The notes beneath the pieces were generated by a model, which was not told where the DNA came from, ran no database searches, and saw only the letters and a list, made by a program, of their open reading frames with translations. From contig WELB01000012.1 in assembly GCA_009602725.1 (NCBI GenBank), positions 1,135,989 to 1,167,902 on the forward strand: 31,914 bases of DNA, given 5' to 3'. Origin of the DNA: Spirogloea muscicola (taxonomy: Eukaryota > Streptophyta > Zygnematophyceae > Spirogloeales > Spirogloeaceae). This document shows, in pieces, positions 27,775-31,914 of the stretch (positions are counted from its first letter, which is position 1; each line of letters starts with the position of its first letter). The translations under genes and the position numbers were made by a program.

Positions 27775-30700
27775 TCAATCAGCTGCGTGCTGCCACCGTT
27801 CCTTGGCAAGGTCAATACTGGCCACCATTCCATTGTCGTACACCACCTGCCAAGGTCATCTGTGCCCTTGCTCAAGCGTGCTGTCGGTGCACATGATGAT
27901 GTGCAACATGCAGGTGAGACTTCTACGAGATCTCTAATGGTGTGGGAATGACCACAGACCTGATAATGCTTCGCGGATTTGAAGTCCTTCACTTCAGCAG
28001 TCAAGTATCTGACAAAACATGCGCACCCATTAGTGTGCTGCCATCGTGCAGAGAAGGTTCGAGTTGGACAAGGGCATCAATAGATGATTACCGCAGAAAC
28101 CAAAGAAGATATTGCTTGCAGCTTGCACTCATACCTGTGTAGTTCAGTACTCCAGATGTTTATACGGCTGCCCAACAACTCGCATGCTTGCCTCCTTGCT
28201 GCCCTCTGCATGTAATGCAAGCTTGACTGATGTATCAGACTAAGACGATTCTGTGCATGAGCCCATAAGCTCGTCATCTGCAGGAGCAGGGGCCAGAACA
28301 TCCAGATGTGCTGGGAGGATAATTGTTGAGGAATTGCGGGGTGCTGGCCCAGTGCTCAGCAATTACATCAACTGTCTTATGCGGCGGCTGGGGCAAATGG
28401 ACCTTCATGCGTGCAATTGCAAGCTTGCTGACTTCCTCGTACTTCCAATCCTCCTTGCTCAGATTCAGCTCCTCTGTAGTCCCATCCTCATAAAGGATCT
28501 GTTTGCACAAAACAGCAGATAAGCCCTCCTGTCTATGAATTTGTCTATCGTCCTGATGTGGCTGCTCAATGCTTATCACTGGTAGTCGGGGGCGCAAGTC
28601 ACACCGTGTGCTTTTTGGTCACCACATTGTAGCACTGGACGTTTCCGCAGTAGAATCTGCAGCTTCGAAGATGAACTTCCAGTCAGAGCCTTGTGTCTAT
28701 TCAGTAGAAACACATTTCACGCATACCGGATTGCAGTTATCTTGGTCAGCTTTTGCCAGAGAAAGCCAAAGTAACGTCAAGATCAGCGATCAGCTGATAA
28801 AGGCCAATGCTCGTCATCTACTCTCGGCAGACTTACGCCTGGTCAAGCGGCCACCACACCCTGACCCGTTTGCCACACAAGGAAATCGAGGACAGGATCT
28901 TGCTCCTGGATGGCATCTGCCCGTCTGATGTAGTCAGCCATGGGAAGGACAACACAAGATGGAGTGCAGACAATTTGTCAAAACTCAGTAATGATTTGAG
29001 TCTAGGCTCTCAACCAAATCACACTGGACATTGCACAGGCATCTGGTCTTCTATGTCACCTCTGTCAGCAATGCCCTCTGCTCTAAAAGGCTGCTGTGAG
29101 GTAGCCAGGAAGAGCTCTCTGTGGACATCGTTCTGATAGTCCTTCTGCGCCGCAGACATCATGTGCATATGAAAAAGCATGCAACCAGTGCTAAGGCAGT
29201 AACCGGGAAGTGGAAATTCATAGAGAAGTGCAAGCGGTAATAGTGGAGCTAAGCTCCAAAGGTTGGAGGTCTATCGTGTAAAAGCAGAGCAACAACAGAA
29301 ACGGCAGGCTAGCTGGCAAAGCAACCTTCGTGTTGGCTGACAGGATACCACGGCAACCCTCCATCCCGCAGTGACAGTCCATCCGCTCCGAACCGAACTG
29401 AACAAACCTGCAGAAGCAGCCACATGCTCATCATCATCATCTCATCACATTCTTATTATCGACCAGCTCTTGTGCACAAATGAATCATCGTCCAACCTAA
29501 CAACAAGGAGGTGCACATGTTGAGATGGCCGCTATTCATGGGCACAGCCAGGGAAAGACTTGAGCAAGAGCAGAGGTCTGTTGTCAACAGCAGATTAGAG
29601 AGTACTTAAACAACTGCGAGAACCCCTTACTGGTAATTGTAGCTCAGTGTAGAACCCTTTAATATGTCAGTAATTGCGTGGATGCCAATCCTCATCTCCC
29701 CATCAATGTGCCTGTAAAGTGTGCCCTCATCAGATGGGTGTACTCGTTAATGGTGGAACTGGTGCAATAGTCGTGCAGAGAGAGGAGAAGTCCAGCGCAC
29801 CACTTTTGCAACTCGCAATTGGGGCGGCAGCTGTGGTTGATGAGCCGCGACAAGTTGCCCTTGAAGGTTGCATCAATAACCATGTCGCGATTGATCTCAA
29901 CCATGTAAAAGTCCTGCGCCTTTTGGGCCTTCAGGTCCCACAGCCTCTGCTCGCACGTCGCGTCGTCAATGACTGCAGCAAAATTGCATCATGAAGATGT
30001 GAGACTGCATGGTCTTTGATGCTAACTATACAATAGATGTCAACCATCATGCAGGAATATTGAAGAGCTTGGGCATGGGCGGTGAAGGTTGTGGGGCAAT
30101 GCGGTGTGCATCAGGCTCAGGCTTCGTGTGCGCTTCTCTCGTGGATGCACATGAGCTTCCGAAGAAGCACAACAAGCAGCCCAGGAGTGCCGGTGTGCTT
30201 ATGCAAAGTATGCTGGGCATGCAGAAATGCTCGGTGGTCTCACCTTCACCGACATATTCAATGATGAAAGACCCCTCCTTTATGTCTTCGGCGGCTCGTA
30301 CTCCCCAGCCGCACTTCTCAGTCTGCAGCGATTTTCAGGCTTCAGTATGGCCAACCCGTCATGACAGAGTTCCATTGTTGATATAAATGCTGGCCGAGTG
30401 AGGGCCGGCTAGCGCAGACCTTGACGGGCTTGAGCTTAGGGCCGCGGCGCCTGTGAAAAGGCACGTTGCCGCACATCTGCCCGCAAGCGCAGAGCTTGGA
30501 ACACGTAGTGAACAGCACCCTGCCGTCAAGGACAGTGTTTGTTCATCAGACCCAGGCTCTACTGAAGCCGACGTGCCTCACGCGGCCCATTGTAGAGCTT
30601 GATAGCCGCCTTAATTGTTAACAGTCAAGCTGCGAATGCTAAATGATGCATTGCGACAATTTTCGCCCCCAGTCGCTGCTCTTCGTGTCCTCCCACTTGC

Positions 30701-31914
30701 TTGCTACCAGGTTCACAGCAGGTACTGGCAATCATGGAGTGGGTCGCCTCGGGCAAGCGGCTGCAATTGTCTGACGTCGTCATTGCCGTGGAGAAAGATG
30801 AAGCTGTAGGTGTGACGGGCGGTACGCAGCAGAGTACCTGCAGAGGCAGTCGCTGTCGCACCGCCCGCTCGGCTCGGCGCCACCACCTCCATTGGGCGCG
30901 TTCGCCACCTCTGCCGCAGCGCAGCTGCACGGCATGCAGTCCCCCTTGCCCGTGTGCTTGGGCCGCTTTGCCACGTACTCGCCTTCGAGATGGTGCTGGT
31001 CAAGGAGCACGGCACAACAATGCCTTGCCACGATACAGGCGACGCCCAAAACCCCACTTCAGTCAATGTAGATTCATTACAATGTGAGTCGCATTTTTGT
31101 AACCTTCTTACTAAAGATTGCCGAGTCTGGCGGCTCAGCAGCGGGCAGGATACTGCGCTTGAGGTGGACAAATGGCGGCGGGCGCTCCGCCGGCGGCTTG
31201 TGGGCTCTGCCGGCCTGCGTCAGCAGCGCAGCCGGGACCTCGAATTCTCTGGGCGTCTGCGGAACTCGCAGCTGCCTGAACGCCAGACCCACGTCGCCTG
31301 CCCGCATGGCCGCCCGCTCCACCTGCAGCAGCTCGCGCATAGCAGACTGAGGACTCGGGTTCAAACCCCGGTACTTGACGTCCTCCCTGACTCTGGTTTT
31401 TTGCTTAAGACTGGCTGCCCAGTTTTGGTACAGTGGCGGCCGCCAATGTGGGATATTTTAGCGCACCTGCGATGTGGGCGCGGCCGCGTCTCTGACGGCG
31501 TGCTGGTCGCAGAGGAAGCGGCGGTCGTCGAGCAGCCGGGCGCCGCCCACGCGGGCGAGGCAGGCCTCGTGCAGCGCGCGGGGGCAGCGCGCGCAGCGGA
31601 GCAGCAGCGACGACGAGGCGCCAGCGGTGGCGTCGAGGCCATCGCCATCGGCGTTGGGGCCGCCGCAGGCCTCGCAGGCGTGCAGTGGGCAGATGCGGCC
31701 GTCGGCCGTCGTCGCCCGTAGGCACTCGGCATGGTACAGCTGCCGGCATTGCCCGTGGCGGCAGACCACGAGGCCAGCGCCGCCACCGCCGCCGCCTCCA
31801 CCGCCGCCGCCGCCGCCCTCCTTGCAGTAGAAGCAGACGGCCTGCGCGGGCTCGCCGGGGGCCCCGGCCGGCAGTCAGGCAGGGCACGGCTGCAGGCCCT
31901 GCGGCGGGCGAGCC
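27775..31914 (-). CDS. Histone lysine methyltransferase: PHD, AWS, SET, post-SET, two Tudor-like domains (5' end outside window)
   Basis: This is a nuclear SET protein of the SETD2/NSD/ASH1 (AWS-SET) class, whose members mostly methylate H3K36. Minus-strand exons: 31841-31467, 31346-31112, 30982-30838, 30519-30420, 30322-30244, 29972-29801, 29711-29631, 29407-29326, 29144-29037, 28916-28837, 28656-28605, 28498-28433, 28205-28135, 28008-27960 and 27846-27775. They total 1767 nt, 588 residues. Order: a double PHD-like Cys/His region (CFYCKE, LYHAECL, CPLHACEACGG, CARCPRALHEACL, FLCDQH); PPPFVHLKRSI; AWS cysteines (CMPCSC, CDSDCLCR, CSKLCACGQMC); SET (KCGWGVRA, GSFIIEYVGE, LINHSCRPNCELQKW, LSYNYQF); post-SET CHCGMEGCRGIL; then GKRVRVWWPLDQAFYCGN...ILYEDGTTEELNL and LLGSRINIW...YLTAEVKDF...VVYDNGMVASIDL, ending TGA. 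The link exon at 29144 is the weak point: it could instead end the SET gene at a TGA (29021-29019), leaving the Tudor part as a separate gene. Confidence 0.85.
31783..31818 (-). repeat. Trinucleotide run coding for a 13-glycine insert in the PHD region
   Basis: GGC/GGT/GGA codons encode 13 consecutive glycines between CFYCKE and AGLVVC. This places a flexible loop between the first and second zinc-ligand pairs of the finger. Confidence 0.85.

Noticed and set aside
29326-29407. Apparent frameshift between the SET end and the post-SET cysteines
   Set aside because: Careful reading gives QFVQFGSERMDCHCG without a break, so no frameshift is present.

Overview
This window is nuclear DNA from a green-lineage eukaryote, most likely a green alga. 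The evidence is a plastid-type histidine enzyme with a transit peptide, a thylakoid/plastid ADP/ATP carrier, a TIC32-like dehydrogenase, degenerate TTTAGGG-type tracts, many short exons separated by introns of about 55 bp to about 600 bp, frequent ctgcag acceptors, and very GC-rich 5' ends of genes. I cannot fix the species. All gene models were built by hand by chaining exons whose reading frames and splice phases agree; summed coding lengths are divisible by three wherever the model is complete.

Layout: 1-2.5 kb is repeat-rich with no gene recognised. 2.67-4.83 kb (+) is imidazoleglycerol-phosphate dehydratase, with an unresolved start. 5.52-8.79 kb (+) is a TAAC-like carrier in 11 exons. 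12.58-10.02 kb (-) is a C3HC4 RING protein in 8 exons. 12.76-17.94 kb (+) is TFIID subunit TAF5 in 20 exons, head-to-head with the RING gene across 183 bp. 19.10-21.34 kb (+) is a TIC32-like short-chain dehydrogenase whose cofactor-binding segment is missing at an N. 26.30-22.04 kb (-) is a HOS15/TBL1-type LisH-WD40 corepressor subunit in 14 exons with a long Arg/Glu helix. 31.84-27.78 kb (-) is the 3' part of a histone lysine methyltransferase (PHD, AWS, SET, post-SET) that appears to run on into two Tudor-like domains.

Three of the seven genes act in chromatin or transcription: TAF5 in initiation, HOS15/TBL1 in histone-deacetylase corepressor complexes, and the SET protein in histone methylation. 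Two act in plastids (histidine synthesis and nucleotide exchange). They are not an operon; the arrangement mixes tandem, divergent and convergent pairs.

The best candidate for something undescribed is the SET-double Tudor arrangement, a putative histone-mark writer with a built-in reader. Other points are a duplicated and decayed terminal exon in the dehydrogenase, three GC-AG introns in two adjacent genes, a perfect 32-bp inverted repeat, a 70-bp-period duplication around telomere-like sequence, and a dispersed repeat present twice 25 kb apart. Each of the three single Ns sits in a GC-rich trinucleotide run at a gene 5' end, and at least one seems to hide lost coding sequence.
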